DNA of 64,000 nucleotides. It comes from Thermincola carboxydiphila (GTDB lineage Bacteria; Bacillota; Thermincolia; Thermincolales; UBA2595). Numbering within the stretch: position 1 is the stretch's first letter; each line of letters opens with the position of its first letter. A model generated the notes under the pieces. That model was not told the DNA's origin, ran no database searches, and saw nothing but the letters and a program-made list of their open reading frames with translations. Below are positions 1 to 9,101 of this stretch, in pieces. The position numbers and the translations under genes were made by a program. The stretch is from assembly GCA_016841045.1 (NCBI GenBank), contig JAENZX010000013.1, positions 25,472-89,471 on the forward strand. Direction: 5' to 3'.

Positions 1-456
1 ATTAACCCATTCATTTTAGCTACAACTGAAGTTTTAAGACAGGAGCTTGGGCCTATCAAGATAGAAAAAGGACCTTTAGCTTTTATGGAGTCATATTATA
101 CATCCTGTGATGTTACGGTAATTCTGGGAGTTACCGGAACAGTACAGGGAATTGTCATGTTTGGACTTGGTGAACGGACAGCAAAGAACATAGTTGCTCG
201 GATGCTTGGTCAACCGGTGCCGGTGTTAGATAAGATGGTGGAATCAGCCATTGCGGAACTTGGTAACGTCATTACCGGTATTGCCAGCACAGAGCTGGAT
301 AAGGCTGGTTATCCATGTACGCTGACACCACCCACTATTATAACGGGACGCGGCGTTATGATCTCAACTATTAACATCAAAAGGATACAGATTCCACTTA
401 TTACAGAAGTGGGTGACATGGAAGTGAGTGTGGCTTTAAGAGAAGTAAAACTTTAA
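1..456 (+). CDS. CheX-like protein, 5' end cut by window
   Basis: The reading frame is open from base 1, so the true start lies outside the window; the ATG at 85 is internal. The visible part matches the CheX/CheC/FliY fold of CheY-P phosphatases. The ExxN-type motif is present (VESAIAELGNVITG), followed by PPTIITGRGV and a conserved C-terminus. A full-length paralog at 53826-54302 aligns throughout (roughly two thirds identical by eye), including the segment before the ATG at 85. No chemotaxis genes are adjacent, so a role in chemotaxis is not shown by context. Family assignment is firm; biological role is open. Confidence 0.8.
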   Translation: MNPFILATTEVLRQELGPIKIEKGPLAFMESYYTSCDVTVILGVTGTVQGIVMFGLGERTAKNIVARMLGQPVPVLDKMVESAIAELGNVITGIASTELDKAGYPCTLTPPTIITGRGVMISTINIKRIQIPLITEVGDMEVSVALREVKL

Positions 457-466
457 ATTCCGATTC

Positions 467-502
467 AAAAGGGGGCCCGTATCGTGCGTGGCTCCTTTTT
501 TA
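467..502. terminator. Probable bidirectional terminator between cheX and the L,D-transpeptidase
   Basis: An A-run and G-rich arm (467-477) pairs with a C-rich arm and T-run (490-502), between two convergent genes. It overlaps the last codons of the minus-strand gene. Pairing is imperfect in the loop region. Confidence 0.5.
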
Positions 503-871
503 TGCTTTTGTGTAGCCTATAGTCACTGTTGTTCCGACACGGACCAGGCGGAAAAGTTCTTCTACGTTGTTGTTATACATCCTGATACATCCATTAGATA
601 CTGCCCTGCCAATAGAATCAGGTCTAAATGTTCCATGGATACCGTAGGGTCCGTTAGGGATATCAAGCCCCATCCACCTTGTCCCCAAGATTCCTCCAGG
701 ATTAACTATTTTATTAATGATTTGATATGTGCCGGTGGGGGTAGGGGTTTGGGGTTTTCCTACAGCAATTGGAAAGGTTTTTATTATTTTGGACCCATTG
801 ACTAAATGAAGCCTGCGGTCACTTATGAAAATCTGAATTTTTTTTTGTGAATAGACACGGGTGTTTTCCAT
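500..871 (-). CDS. L,D-transpeptidase (YkuD family)
   Basis: A 123-residue protein consisting of little more than a YkuD catalytic domain. It carries the family signature: HG at residues 79-80 and SNGCIRM at 92-98, with Cys95 as expected nucleophile. Such enzymes form 3-3 peptidoglycan cross-links or attach proteins to peptide stems. No signal peptide, LysM domain or membrane segment is visible, which is unusual because the substrate is extracytoplasmic; spore-cortex YkuD-type enzymes also lack classical signals. The start ATG has a good site (AGAGGAGG) about 9 bases upstream on the minus strand. It is convergent with cheX and divergent from cphB. Confidence 0.85.
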   Translation of the reverse strand: MENTRVYSQKKIQIFISDRRLHLVNGSKIIKTFPIAVGKPQTPTPTGTYQIINKIVNPGGILGTRWMGLDIPNGPYGIHGTFRPDSIGRAVSNGCIRMYNNNVEELFRLVRVGTTVTIGYTKA

Positions 872-989
872 AGGTAAAGCCTCCTCTGTTTTCCTAAGTC
901 AATACATTATATGCATATCGGCCAACTTCGTATAATGATTGGGGAAAAAGGGAAGAATACCATCTGATTGAACAAAATGGGAGGAGTCT

Positions 990-1829
990 ATGGGAAAAAA
1001 GGTGGATGGTACCCTGCTAATTATTGGTGGTGCCGAAGATAAGGACGGCGACTGTGAAATTCTTTCACGGTTTATTAAAATGTCACGAAATACAAAGGGA
1101 CCTCTAGTGGTGGTCACGACGGCAACTCAGGAACCACAAAGCGTTGGAGAAGAATATTACCATATTTTCAACAAATTGGGTGCAGCAAGTATCGAAGTTC
1201 TAGACTTGGATACCCGGACAAAAGCTAACCAGAAACACACAGCAGAACTTTTGGAAAAGGCGGGAGCCATTTTTTTTACCGGCGGGGATCAACTTAGGAT
1301 TACTGCAACTCTGGGAGGGACCCTAGCCAATGAAGCCTTAAAAGAAGCGTATATTAGCGGGGTAGTAATAGCAGGTACTAGTGCCGGAGCATCTGTAATG
1401 AGTAGTACCATGATTGTAGAAGGTGATAGTTCTGAAGCGCCCAAGCTTAATACAATTAAGATGGCACCGGGTCTCGGAATGGTTGGGGAGGTAGTTATTG
1501 ACCAGCATTTTGCACAGAGAGGCAGAATAGGAAGACTTCTTTCAGCAGTGGCACATAATCCCTATATTTTAGGAATTGGTATCGACGAAGATACAGCTAT
1601 ACTTGTTCATTCTGATGCCAAACTTGAAATAATCGGATCTCATACCGTTACATTTATAGATGGCAGAAGCGTTAATTTTACTAATGTATCAGAGCATACA
1701 CCAGGGCAGGCATTGGCTATGGAAAATGTTAATCTGCATGTTCTTCCAAAGGGTTTTGGTTTTGACCTGTCGGCAAGAACATCCTACAGGATTGAGAGTA
1801 AGGAAGGGGAAAAGCATGAAGATAATTGA
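990..1829 (+). CDS. cphB: Cyanophycinase
   Basis: A 279-residue member of peptidase family S51 that cleaves cyanophycin (multi-L-arginyl-poly-L-aspartate) to beta-Asp-Arg dipeptides in the cytoplasm. The nucleophile elbow GTSAGAS places the catalytic serine near residue 131. FTGGDQLR (96-103) and DQHFAQRGRIGRL (171-183) are further conserved blocks. The start ATG follows GGGAGG. The 3' end overlaps cphA by 14 bases, indicating translational coupling. Pairing with cphA makes the substrate assignment strong. A TATAAT at 931-936 could be its -10, but no good -35 is visible. Confidence 0.95.
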   Translation: MGKKVDGTLLIIGGAEDKDGDCEILSRFIKMSRNTKGPLVVVTTATQEPQSVGEEYYHIFNKLGAASIEVLDLDTRTKANQKHTAELLEKAGAIFFTGGDQLRITATLGGTLANEALKEAYISGVVIAGTSAGASVMSSTMIVEGDSSEAPKLNTIKMAPGLGMVGEVVIDQHFAQRGRIGRLLSAVAHNPYILGIGIDEDTAILVHSDAKLEIIGSHTVTFIDGRSVNFTNVSEHTPGQALAMENVNLHVLPKGFGFDLSARTSYRIESKEGEKHEDN

Positions 1830-4473
1830 GCTTAGACCAATAGAAGGAGCAAATATATACTGCCATCGACCGGTAATTAAGATGACCCTGGAGCTTGGAA
1901 AATATGCAGAAAAATTCACAAGTGAAAAGCCAGAATTTATTGAAAAGCTCTTGCTCCATATACCTTCATTAAGGGAGCATTATTGCTCAAGGGGAAAACC
2001 CGGGGGGTTTGTAGAAAGGTTAAGAGAAGGTACTCTTATTGGCCATGTAGTAGAACACGTAGCTCTAGAACTCCAACACCTTGCAGGATTGGATGTTGTC
2101 TATGGAAAAACCAGGCGGGCTGAAAATCCCGGAAATTACCATGTTATTACTGAATATGAATCTAAAGAAGGCGCAATACATGCCCTCCGAAGTGCAGTAT
2201 ACATAGTCCGTTCACTAATGGAAAATGAGCCTGTTAATATTGAGACTGAAACTCAAAAGATACGTGAAATTGCTAACAGATACAGTCTTGGACCCAGTAC
2301 AAGCTCAATCGCCAGAGAGGCTGCAAAGAGAGGAATTCCAGTCATGAGACTTGGCGAGGGGAGTATTCTGCAGTTAGGTTACGGTAAATATCAACAAAAA
2401 GTAGAGGCAACTATAACCGGAAAAACAAAATGTATAGGAGTTGATATTGCCTGTGATAAAGGGCTGGTTAAAGAGCTGCTGGCAGAATCAGGAATACCTG
2501 TCCCTAAAGGTGGAATAGCTAGGACAGAAAAAGAAGCTCTGGAAATTTTCGGGAGAATGAATTCTGCTGTTGTTATCAAACCCTTTGATGGAAATCAGGG
2601 AAAAGGTGTAGCTCTTAACCTGGCAAGTAAAGAGGAAATTTCAAGGGCTTTTGAGGTTGCCTTAAATTTTAGTCCAAAGGTGATAGTTGAAAAGTTTATT
2701 GAGGGTAAACATTACAGGCTGGCAGTTGTTGGGAATAAAGTGGTTGCAGCGGCGGAACGTATTCCTGCCTTTGTTGTGGGGGACGGACACTCAAGCATTA
2801 AAGAGCTTATTGAAATAGTTAATCTCGATCCACTCAGAGGGGAAGAGCATGAGAAGCCCCTGACGAGAATAAAGATTGACCCAGTTGCAATTATGGTACT
2901 GGCTAAGAAAGGATTTAGCCCGGAATCAGTTCCAGGAGAGGGTGAAGTCGTATATCTCCGGGAAAATGCCAATATAAGCACTGGTGGTATTGCAATTGAT
3001 GTAACAGGAAAGGTTCATCCAGAAACAATCGAGCTTGTATTAAGAGCTGTACAGCTAATTGGACTTGATGTGGCTGGTGTGGATCTTGTTGCCAGAGATA
3101 TTGGAGCTCCTTTAAATCCAGCTAACGGAGCTATAATAGAAGTAAATGCTGCACCGGGAATAAGAATGCATCACTACCCGGCGAAAGGAAAATCGCGAAA
3201 TGTAGCTGGAGCTATTGTAGAAATGCTCTTTCCTCCTGGAAGCAAGTCGAGAATTCCTATTGTTTCCGTTACCGGGACTAACGGAAAGACTACTGTTACC
3301 AGGATGATAAGCCATATTCTGCAGCAGTCAGGCTTAGTTGTAGGCATGACCACAACAGATGGGATATATGTAAACGAACGAAAGATTGTTTCTGGCGATA
3401 CAACCGGGCCTCAAAGTGCCAGAGTTGTATTAAGAGAGCCTTCAGTAGATATAACTGTCTTAGAAACTGCAAGGGGTGGAATTTTAAGGGCTGGATTGGG
3501 TTACGACTATAGTGATGTAGGAATCATTACTAACATTAGCAATGACCATCTTGGTCTTGATGGAGTAGAATCCCTTGAAGAAATGGCTTACGTTAAAAGC
3601 GTTGTAGCCGAAGCAGTTCACGATAAGGGCTATGTTGTATTAAATGCTGATGATTTGCATGTTGCCCGGATTGTGGAGAGGGTGCGATCTGGCGTAATTT
3701 ACTTCAGTTGTGCATCAGACAACCTGATTGTTCGCCGGCATCTAGGGTGTGGAGGCACAGCAGTTTTTGTCAAAAACAACTCTATCGTAGTTGCCAAGGG
3801 GAATAAGATACAAAAGATTGTTCCTGTAAAGCACGTTTTGTGTACAATGGGAGGCATCATACAGCATAATGTTCAAAATGCTTTAGCGGTCGTTGCTGGA
3901 TGTGTAGCTTTAGATGTGGAAACTGAATTCATCAGAGAAGGATTACTAAGTTTTCATTCGTCATTTGAACATAATCCCGGCAGATTTAACATTATTGATA
4001 TGGGAAAATTTAGAGTAATAGTTGATTATGGTCATAATGAAGCTGGGTTTTTAAGTGCTTTGACTGCCATCAAAAAGATGAAACCAGGGCGCGTAATCGG
4101 AGTAGTAGGGATGCCTGGCGACAGGCAGGATAAGGACATTGCCGGACTTGGCCGAATTATTACCCGGTTTTGTGACAGAGTAATTGTTAAAGAGGACAGA
4201 GATCTTAGGGGCAGACAACCTGGTGAGGTTGCCGAAATTATTACTAAGGCGGCACTAAGCTCAGGTCTCTCACCTGAATGTATTGAGACAGTGCTTCCGG
4301 AAGGTGATGCCTTCAGAAAAGGGCTGCAATCTGCCGGGTCAGGCGATATAGTGGTAGTTTTTTATGAAAAACTTGAATCAGTAATGGAAATCATTAATGA
4401 AAAACGAAATCAAGTAACATCGGAATTGGTGATAAGAACCGGTTCAGAAATAATTTGTGAGAGTACGGGCTAA
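1816..4473 (+). CDS. cphA: Cyanophycin synthetase
   Basis: An 885-residue enzyme that polymerises Asp and Arg into cyanophycin using ATP. Order of parts: CphA N-terminal domain (about 1-160), ATP-grasp domain (about 215-480; KPFDGNQGKGV and VEKFIEG visible), then a Mur-ligase-like domain with P-loop GTNGKTT near residue 485 and ETARGGILRAGLG after it. Length is normal for the family. The frame is open further upstream to 1660, but that part is a shadow of cphB; ATG at 1816 gives the expected MKIIELRPIEGANIYCHRP start and has AGGAAGGGG upstream. It forms an operon with cphB. The polymer is a nitrogen/carbon reserve. Confidence 0.95.
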   Translation: MKIIELRPIEGANIYCHRPVIKMTLELGKYAEKFTSEKPEFIEKLLLHIPSLREHYCSRGKPGGFVERLREGTLIGHVVEHVALELQHLAGLDVVYGKTRRAENPGNYHVITEYESKEGAIHALRSAVYIVRSLMENEPVNIETETQKIREIANRYSLGPSTSSIAREAAKRGIPVMRLGEGSILQLGYGKYQQKVEATITGKTKCIGVDIACDKGLVKELLAESGIPVPKGGIARTEKEALEIFGRMNSAVVIKPFDGNQGKGVALNLASKEEISRAFEVALNFSPKVIVEKFIEGKHYRLAVVGNKVVAAAERIPAFVVGDGHSSIKELIEIVNLDPLRGEEHEKPLTRIKIDPVAIMVLAKKGFSPESVPGEGEVVYLRENANISTGGIAIDVTGKVHPETIELVLRAVQLIGLDVAGVDLVARDIGAPLNPANGAIIEVNAAPGIRMHHYPAKGKSRNVAGAIVEMLFPPGSKSRIPIVSVTGTNGKTTVTRMISHILQQSGLVVGMTTTDGIYVNERKIVSGDTTGPQSARVVLREPSVDITVLETARGGILRAGLGYDYSDVGIITNISNDHLGLDGVESLEEMAYVKSVVAEAVHDKGYVVLNADDLHVARIVERVRSGVIYFSCASDNLIVRRHLGCGGTAVFVKNNSIVVAKGNKIQKIVPVKHVLCTMGGIIQHNVQNALAVVAGCVALDVETEFIREGLLSFHSSFEHNPGRFNIIDMGKFRVIVDYGHNEAGFLSALTAIKKMKPGRVIGVVGMPGDRQDKDIAGLGRIITRFCDRVIVKEDRDLRGRQPGEVAEIITKAALSSGLSPECIETVLPEGDAFRKGLQSAGSGDIVVVFYEKLESVMEIINEKRNQVTSELVIRTGSEIICESTG

Positions 4474-4530
4474 TTGTGGAAGGATATTCCCTTTTCAGAT
4501 ATAAAATAAATAGATGAAGGGGGAATTGTA

Positions 4531-5421
4531 TTGAAAAGTGTAATTGTCAATGCAAGGGCAAAAATAAACCTTACTCTTGATGTTCTAGGTAAAAGAGCGG
4601 ACGGATTTCATGCTGTGGAAATGGTAATGCAGACTGTTGAACTTCATGATAGAGTAATTTTGGAAGAAATCGAGCGGGGTATAGAGGTTATAACTGATCA
4701 TCCTTTGCTTTCAGATGGCAAGTCAAACATTGCATATAAAGCAGCGTGCCTGCTGATTGATAAACTTGGTATCAGTAAAGGAGTTAAGGTTACAATAACA
4801 AAAAATATTCCGGTTGCAGCAGGTTTAGCTGGTGGCTCTACCGATGCAGCTGCTGTTCTTAAAGGTTTAAATAAATTATGGAGTCTTGGATTAAGCTGGA
4901 AGCAATTGGCTGAATATGGTTCAGTTATTGGCTCTGATGTGCCTTTTTGTATTAGGGGGGGCACGGCCTTAGCTACAGGTAGAGGAGAAAGGATTTTATC
5001 ATTGCCTGATGTCCCGGAACTATGGATGGTACTGGCTAAACCATTATTAGAAGTATCTACGGCTGAAGTATACAGGAATTTCAAGCCTGAGCAAGTTATA
5101 GAAAGGCCCGATAACCAAGCTGTAATTAATGCAATTCATAGTGGGGATGAAGCTGCAATTAGGGAAGGAATAGTTAATGTTCTTGAATCTGTTACCCTAA
5201 GCAGATATCCTCAGGTGGCTGAACTTAAGCTTCTTATGGCTGATCAGGGTATCAAACTTCCTTTGATGTCGGGCAGTGGGCCGACTGTTTTTGGTATTGT
5301 TGATTCACGGGCAGAGGCTGAACGCATAGCAGGTTGCCTGAAAAAAGGGCGGGGGGAACTCTTTGTAATAGTGACCCGAACTTGGCCCGCCGGACTGCAG
5401 GAATTTGACACGGCTGAGTAG
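4531..5421 (+). CDS. ispE: 4-diphosphocytidyl-2-C-methyl-D-erythritol kinase
   Basis: A 296-residue GHMP kinase of the non-mevalonate isoprenoid pathway, phosphorylating CDP-ME at the 2-hydroxyl. The start shows the IspE block ARAKINLTLDVLGKRADGFH (9-28), the ATP-binding loop PVAAGLAGGSTDAAA lies at 94-108, and the C-terminal glycine motif LMSGSGPTVFG near 249-259. The start is TTG preceded by GAAGGGGG. In Bacillus ispE sits just before purR-yabJ-spoVG; here it opens the same block but purR is replaced by other genes. Confidence 0.96.
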   Translation: MKSVIVNARAKINLTLDVLGKRADGFHAVEMVMQTVELHDRVILEEIERGIEVITDHPLLSDGKSNIAYKAACLLIDKLGISKGVKVTITKNIPVAAGLAGGSTDAAAVLKGLNKLWSLGLSWKQLAEYGSVIGSDVPFCIRGGTALATGRGERILSLPDVPELWMVLAKPLLEVSTAEVYRNFKPEQVIERPDNQAVINAIHSGDEAAIREGIVNVLESVTLSRYPQVAELKLLMADQGIKLPLMSGSGPTVFGIVDSRAEAERIAGCLKKGRGELFVIVTRTWPAGLQEFDTAE

Positions 5422-5471
5422 AATTAAAAGTTAGATGAAAAAATTAACAGGCTGGGGAAAGGGAGAGAGAT

Positions 5472-6164
5472 ATGGAAAGAAGGTTATTCCCAGTTACTCT
5501 GGATAATTACAAACCATTGCGAGAAATTGTTTTTGAGACTCTTCGAGAAGCAATAATAAATGCTACGTTAAAGCCCGGTGAGCGGCTAATGGAAATTCAG
5601 TTGGCTGAAGAAATGGGTGTTAGCCGCACACCTGTCAGGGAGGCAATCCGTAAGCTTGAACTGGAAGGCTTTGTTGTCATGGTTCCACGTAAAGGCGCAT
5701 ACGTAGCAGGGATTTCAATGAAAGATATTGCGGATGTCTTTGAGATAAGAGCTGCTCTGGAAGGTCTTGCAGCCGGGTTGGCGGCAGAACGGATAACTGA
5801 AGATGAATTAGAACAACTGGAAAGAATTTTGGTTAAGGTTGGCGAAAGTGTCACAAATAACAATCTTCAACAACTTATTGAAGTAGATACAGAATTCCAT
5901 GACACACTATACAAAGCCTGCCGGAATGAGCGTCTTGTTCAGATTGTCAGCAATTTACGGGAACAGATTCAGAGATTTAGAACAGCATCACTTTCAACTC
6001 CCGGACGTATGCAGTTCGCTCTTCAGGAACACAAAAACATCGTTGAAGCTGTATCTGAACGGAATGTTGAATTGGCTCAGGCATTGGCCAGAGAGCATAT
6101 CGAAAATGCGGAGAACAGTATGTTGGAAGTCTTAGATGAAGGTAAACTAGTTGACCTTAGTTAA
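5472..6164 (+). CDS. GntR-family transcriptional regulator, FCD (FadR) subfamily
   Basis: A 230-residue regulator. The N-terminal winged helix-turn-helix spans about residues 15-80 (LAEEMGVSRTPVREAIRKLE), followed by an all-helical FCD ligand domain (about 90-215) with metal-binding-type residues in DTEFHDTLY and REHIENA. FCD regulators commonly sense organic acids; the ligand here is unknown. It stands where purR sits in Bacillus, between ispE and the ridA-spoVG block, and only 18 bases separate it from the next gene. Confidence 0.88.
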   Translation: MERRLFPVTLDNYKPLREIVFETLREAIINATLKPGERLMEIQLAEEMGVSRTPVREAIRKLELEGFVVMVPRKGAYVAGISMKDIADVFEIRAALEGLAAGLAAERITEDELEQLERILVKVGESVTNNNLQQLIEVDTEFHDTLYKACRNERLVQIVSNLREQIQRFRTASLSTPGRMQFALQEHKNIVEAVSERNVELAQALAREHIENAENSMLEVLDEGKLVDLS

Positions 6165-6182
6165 AGAAGGGAAGTCTCTTCG

Positions 6183-6938
6183 ATGCTTGATGTGATAATC
6201 CTTGCCGGGAGCATTAATTCTGGGCCGTTAAGGGAATGTAGTGACGAACACAACGAGGCTATGATTAAAATAGCTCACAAACCTATGATAAGGTATGTTG
6301 CAGAAGCATTGCTCCAATCCAGACATATTAACAAAATAGTTATTGTTGGCTCCGAGGAAATAAAAAGCGTATTTCCTGAGAAAAATGTCATAGTAATTAC
6401 GTCTGAAGAATCTGCTGTACAAAATCTCGTAAAAAGCCTTCAGTACGTTGATATCTCCCATAAAGTTATGATAGCGACTTCTGATATCCCACTACTTACA
6501 ACAAAGGCAGTCGACGAATTTATTGCAATGACCATGGATGACGGCGTGGATTTGTTTTACCCGATAGTACCGATGCAGGAAATAGAAAAGGTTTTTCCAA
6601 ATATAAAAAGAACAAGTGTGAAACTAACAGAAGGAACTTTCACCGGGGGTAACCTGTTTGTTATTACACCAAAAACCATGGGTGGGTGTATTAGAAAAGT
6701 TGAAGAGTTTGTAAGCTTCAGAAAGAGTCCATTAAAATTATGTCGGTTGTTGGGGATGAAATTTGTAGTCAAGTTGTTGTTAAAACAGCTATCAATTTCA
6801 GAAATCGAGGAAAAGGTATCTGAACTTTTGGGGATTAGGGGCAGGGCAGTTATAACATGCTATCCGGAAATCGGAGTTGATGTTGATAAACCTAGTGACT
6901 TTTTAATTGTTTCAGCTTTTTTACATAAACCTGCTTAA
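6183..6938 (+). CDS. NTP-transferase (MobA/GlmU-like) domain protein
   Basis: A 251-residue protein beginning MLDVIILAGSINSG, a degenerate form of the LAGG-x-S-x-R nucleotidyltransferase loop. Later HKPMIRYVAEALL and IATSDIPLLT match the base-binding and metal-binding segments of the fold. The classical RMG/K signature is not intact, so substrate and even activity are uncertain. It is likely cotranscribed with the GntR gene upstream and is followed by a terminator overlapping its stop codon. Confidence 0.7.
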   Translation: MLDVIILAGSINSGPLRECSDEHNEAMIKIAHKPMIRYVAEALLQSRHINKIVIVGSEEIKSVFPEKNVIVITSEESAVQNLVKSLQYVDISHKVMIATSDIPLLTTKAVDEFIAMTMDDGVDLFYPIVPMQEIEKVFPNIKRTSVKLTEGTFTGGNLFVITPKTMGGCIRKVEEFVSFRKSPLKLCRLLGMKFVVKLLLKQLSISEIEEKVSELLGIRGRAVITCYPEIGVDVDKPSDFLIVSAFLHKPA

Positions 6939-6949
6939 GCGGGTTTTTT
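6927..6949 (+). terminator. Rho-independent terminator
   Basis: The arm AAACCTGC (6927-6934) pairs with GCGGGTTT (6939-6946) around a TTAA loop, followed by T residues. The stop codon of the upstream gene lies in the loop. Confidence 0.75.
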
Positions 6950-7008
6950 GTTTCCAAACAGGTTTTGTTGGATAAACTAAAGCCAACAAACTGTAAAGGG
7001 CGGATTTT

Positions 7009-8223
7009 ATGAAGTTACCGGTAAGCCTGTCGGATATTGTGCAGGCAAACTCCCGTATCACCGGTATTGTGCGGAAGACACCAATAGATTTTTCCACAAC
7101 GTTTTCAGGCCTAGCCGGAAAGAAAATATATTTTAAGTATGAGAACTTACAAAAAACTGGCTCCTTTAAAATTAGGGGCGCTGTTAATAAGATGGCTTCC
7201 CTACAAAACAAGCAGCGAAACAACGGAGTTATAGCTGCATCAGCGGGAAACCACGCTCAGGGAGTTGCGTTAGCTGCGGCACTTACAGGAATTGAATCGA
7301 CGATAGTAATGCCGGAAGGGGTGCCTATTGCTAAACTTATGGCTACCAAAGGTTACGGGGCTAAAGTAATTTTAAGCGGACAGTCCTATGACGAGGCCTA
7401 CTTAGCCGCCGAAAAAATAAAAGAAGAAACCGGAGCCGAGTTTATCCATGCCTTTAATGATCCTGAAATAAGAGCAGGACAGGGAACAGTCGGTTTAGAG
7501 ATACTAAATGATCTCCCTGAAGTAGAGACGGTTGTTGTTCCTATTGGGGGAGGGGGGCTTATCTCAGGTGTTGCTATTGCGATAAAGCAAAGTAAACCTG
7601 GGGTCAGAGTGATAGGTGTACAGGCTGAGGGAGCGCCGTCAATGAAGTTAGCTATTACCAAGGGTAGAATTAGTGAACTTTCGACTGTTTCTACAATTGC
7701 TGATGGGATTGCAGTAAAGCATCCTGGGGAAATTACTTTTGAGATTGTCAGGAAAATGGTGGATGATATTGTTCTGGTAAGTGATGAGGAAATCTCGCAG
7801 GCTATACTAATGATGCTTGAAAGATCAAAGTTATTATGTGAAGGGGCGGGTGCTGCAGGCTTAGCCGCTGTTTTAAACGGCAGGGTAAGTACCGGAAACA
7901 ATATTGCGGTGCTTATTACAGGAGGCAATATCGATATCCAGACTTTGAGTATTATTATAGAGAGGGGTTTAATCAAAGCCGGACGTTACATAAGAATAAA
8001 AACAGTGATAACTGACCGTCCCGGAGCTTTGAAAAAACTGCTTGAAGCTGTGGCTGAAACAAAAGCGAACGTCGTTTCCGTAAACCACGACAGGATTCTA
8101 CCAAGAGTACCCATTGCCCAGGCAGAAATCGAGCTTGACCTTGAGACGAAAGACCTTGAACATGTTAGAAACATAATCAAGACGCTAACAGAGAGAGGGT
8201 ACAATGTAATTAAGGAGGAATAA
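7009..8223 (+). CDS. ilvA: Threonine ammonia-lyase (threonine dehydratase)
   Basis: A 404-residue PLP enzyme converting threonine to 2-oxobutanoate and ammonia. The PLP lysine is K54 in GSFKIRGA; the phosphate-binding loop IGGGGLISG lies near residue 180. An ACT domain follows from about residue 328 ([22 protein letters not shown]), suggesting amino-acid control. The single ACT and length of about 400 are the TdcB/short IlvA type, so biosynthetic versus catabolic use is uncertain. The ridA start is only 2 bases downstream, matching RidA's role in clearing the enamine/imine this enzyme releases. Confidence 0.93.
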   Translation: MKLPVSLSDIVQANSRITGIVRKTPIDFSTTFSGLAGKKIYFKYENLQKTGSFKIRGAVNKMASLQNKQRNNGVIAASAGNHAQGVALAAALTGIESTIVMPEGVPIAKLMATKGYGAKVILSGQSYDEAYLAAEKIKEETGAEFIHAFNDPEIRAGQGTVGLEILNDLPEVETVVVPIGGGGLISGVAIAIKQSKPGVRVIGVQAEGAPSMKLAITKGRISELSTVSTIADGIAVKHPGEITFEIVRKMVDDIVLVSDEEISQAILMMLERSKLLCEGAGAAGLAAVLNGRVSTGNNIAVLITGGNIDIQTLSIIIERGLIKAGRYIRIKTVITDRPGALKKLLEAVAETKANVVSVNHDRILPRVPIAQAEIELDLETKDLEHVRNIIKTLTERGYNVIKEE

Positions 8224-8225
8224 CA

Positions 8226-8606
8226 ATGATGCGACAAACTATTAATACTGAAAAGGCACCGGCTGCAATTGGGCCATATTCTCAGGCCATAAAGTGTGGG
8301 GATTATGTTTTTACTTCCGGGCAAATTCCAATTGACCCTGAAACAGGCGAATTAGTGACAGGTGGAATCAAAGAACAGGCGCAACAGGTTATAAAAAACC
8401 TGGAGGCGGTATTGGAAGCTGCCGGCAGTTCCCTTCAGAAGGTTATTAAGACCACCGTTTTTATTAAGGATATGAATGAGTTTTCGGTACTTAATGAAGT
8501 ATATTCAGAATTCTTCTCCAGCAGTCTTCCCGCCCGGTCTACAATAGAAGTGGCAAGACTTCCAAAGGACGTTCTGGTTGAGATTGAGGCTATTGCAATG
8601 GCTTAA
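8226..8606 (+). CDS. ridA: RidA-family enamine/imine deaminase
   Basis: A 126-residue protein of the YjgF/YER057c/UK114 family (YabJ in Bacillus). RidA hydrolyses reactive enamine/imine intermediates such as 2-aminoacrylate. The ligand arginine is R104 in [13 protein letters not shown], and GPYSQAIK and SGQIPIDP are typical. Two adjacent ATG codons (8226, 8229) are possible starts after a strong AAGGAGG; the second gives the more typical length. It is coupled to ilvA upstream. In Bacillus the same gene precedes spoVG, so position is conserved. Confidence 0.95.
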   Translation: MMRQTINTEKAPAAIGPYSQAIKCGDYVFTSGQIPIDPETGELVTGGIKEQAQQVIKNLEAVLEAAGSSLQKVIKTTVFIKDMNEFSVLNEVYSEFFSSSLPARSTIEVARLPKDVLVEIEAIAMA

Positions 8607-8651
8607 ACTATCCCCAAAGTTAAAATTTTCTCAAAACTTTTGGTAAATTTA

Positions 8652-8680
8652 GCAGGAATTTCATGGTAAATGAAGAATAT
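8652..8680 (+). promoter_or_regulatory. Sigma-H type promoter of spoVG
   Basis: GCAGGAATT at 8652-8660 fits the sigma-H -35 element (RnAGGAwWW) and GAAGAATAT at 8672-8680 fits the -10 element (RnnGAATww). The spacer is 11 bases, as in the Bacillus spoVG promoter as I recall it. It lies about 50 bases before the spoVG start. An ATG at 8663 inside this promoter cannot be the gene start. Confidence 0.8.
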
Positions 8681-8728
8681 CGAACATTCAACAGGGAATT
8701 TGCTTGGTTTGAAGGGGGTAGACTTAAG

Positions 8729-8986
8729 ATGAATGTCACCGATGTGCGAGTCAGAAAGATTAATCAGGACGGGAAGATGAAGGCTATTGTTTCAGTAACT
8801 TTGGATGATGCATTTGTAATTCATGATGTCAAAGTTGTTGAGGGACAGAATGGGCTATTTGTTGCAATGCCTAGCCGAAAAACACCTGAAGGTGATTACC
8901 GGGACATCGCCCACCCGATTACGACCAATGCACGCGAGGTTATTCAAAGCGCTGTGCTTGACGCATATCAAAATGCTTTAGCTTAG
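8729..8986 (+). CDS. spoVG: SpoVG, septation/sporulation RNA-binding regulator
   Basis: An 85-residue SpoVG starting [19 protein letters not shown]. SpoVG proteins bind nucleic acids and influence septation, sporulation and gene expression. The frame is open back to 8663, but that ATG falls inside the sigma-H promoter and family members start at the MxVTDVRxR block; GAAGGGGGT is 9 bases upstream of ATG 8729. Conserved blocks [22 protein letters not shown] and DIAHPI are intact. Gene order ridA-spoVG-glmU-prs is as in Bacillus. Confidence 0.95.
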   Translation: MNVTDVRVRKINQDGKMKAIVSVTLDDAFVIHDVKVVEGQNGLFVAMPSRKTPEGDYRDIAHPITTNAREVIQSAVLDAYQNALA

Positions 8987-9001
8987 ACTAATAATTTGTG
9001 A

Positions 9002-9030
9002 ACAGGAGTTCAATCTCCTGTATTTTTTTT
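9002..9030 (+). terminator. Rho-independent terminator after spoVG
   Basis: ACAGGAG (9002-9008) pairs with CTCCTGT (9015-9021) around a 6-base loop, followed by A and a run of eight T. Confidence 0.85.
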
Positions 9031-9035
9031 GTGTT

Positions 9036-9056
9036 TAGAGAGTAGAATACTCTCTA
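9036..9056. repeat. Perfect short inverted repeat
   Basis: TAGAGAGTA and TACTCTCTA form a perfect 9-bp stem with a 3-base loop directly after the spoVG terminator. No T-run follows on the + strand. Its role is unknown; it could be an operator. Confidence 0.5.
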
Positions 9057-9101
9057 AAAACTGGGTTTGCCGGGTTTAATAGATTTATCTTTTATGTATT
9101 C

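Noticed and set aside
488..805. Open frame of 105 codons on the + strand opposite the L,D-transpeptidase
   Set aside because: It is the antisense shadow of a gene with clear catalytic motifs and has no family resemblance.
1660..1815. N-terminal extension of cphA to a GTG/ATG-type start at 1660
   Set aside because: This part lies within cphB in another frame; cyanophycin synthetases start at the MKIIELRPIEG block and ATG 1816 has a ribosome site.
8663..8728. ATG 8663 as spoVG start
   Set aside because: It falls between the -35 and -10 of the sigma-H promoter, and adds residues not found in SpoVG.
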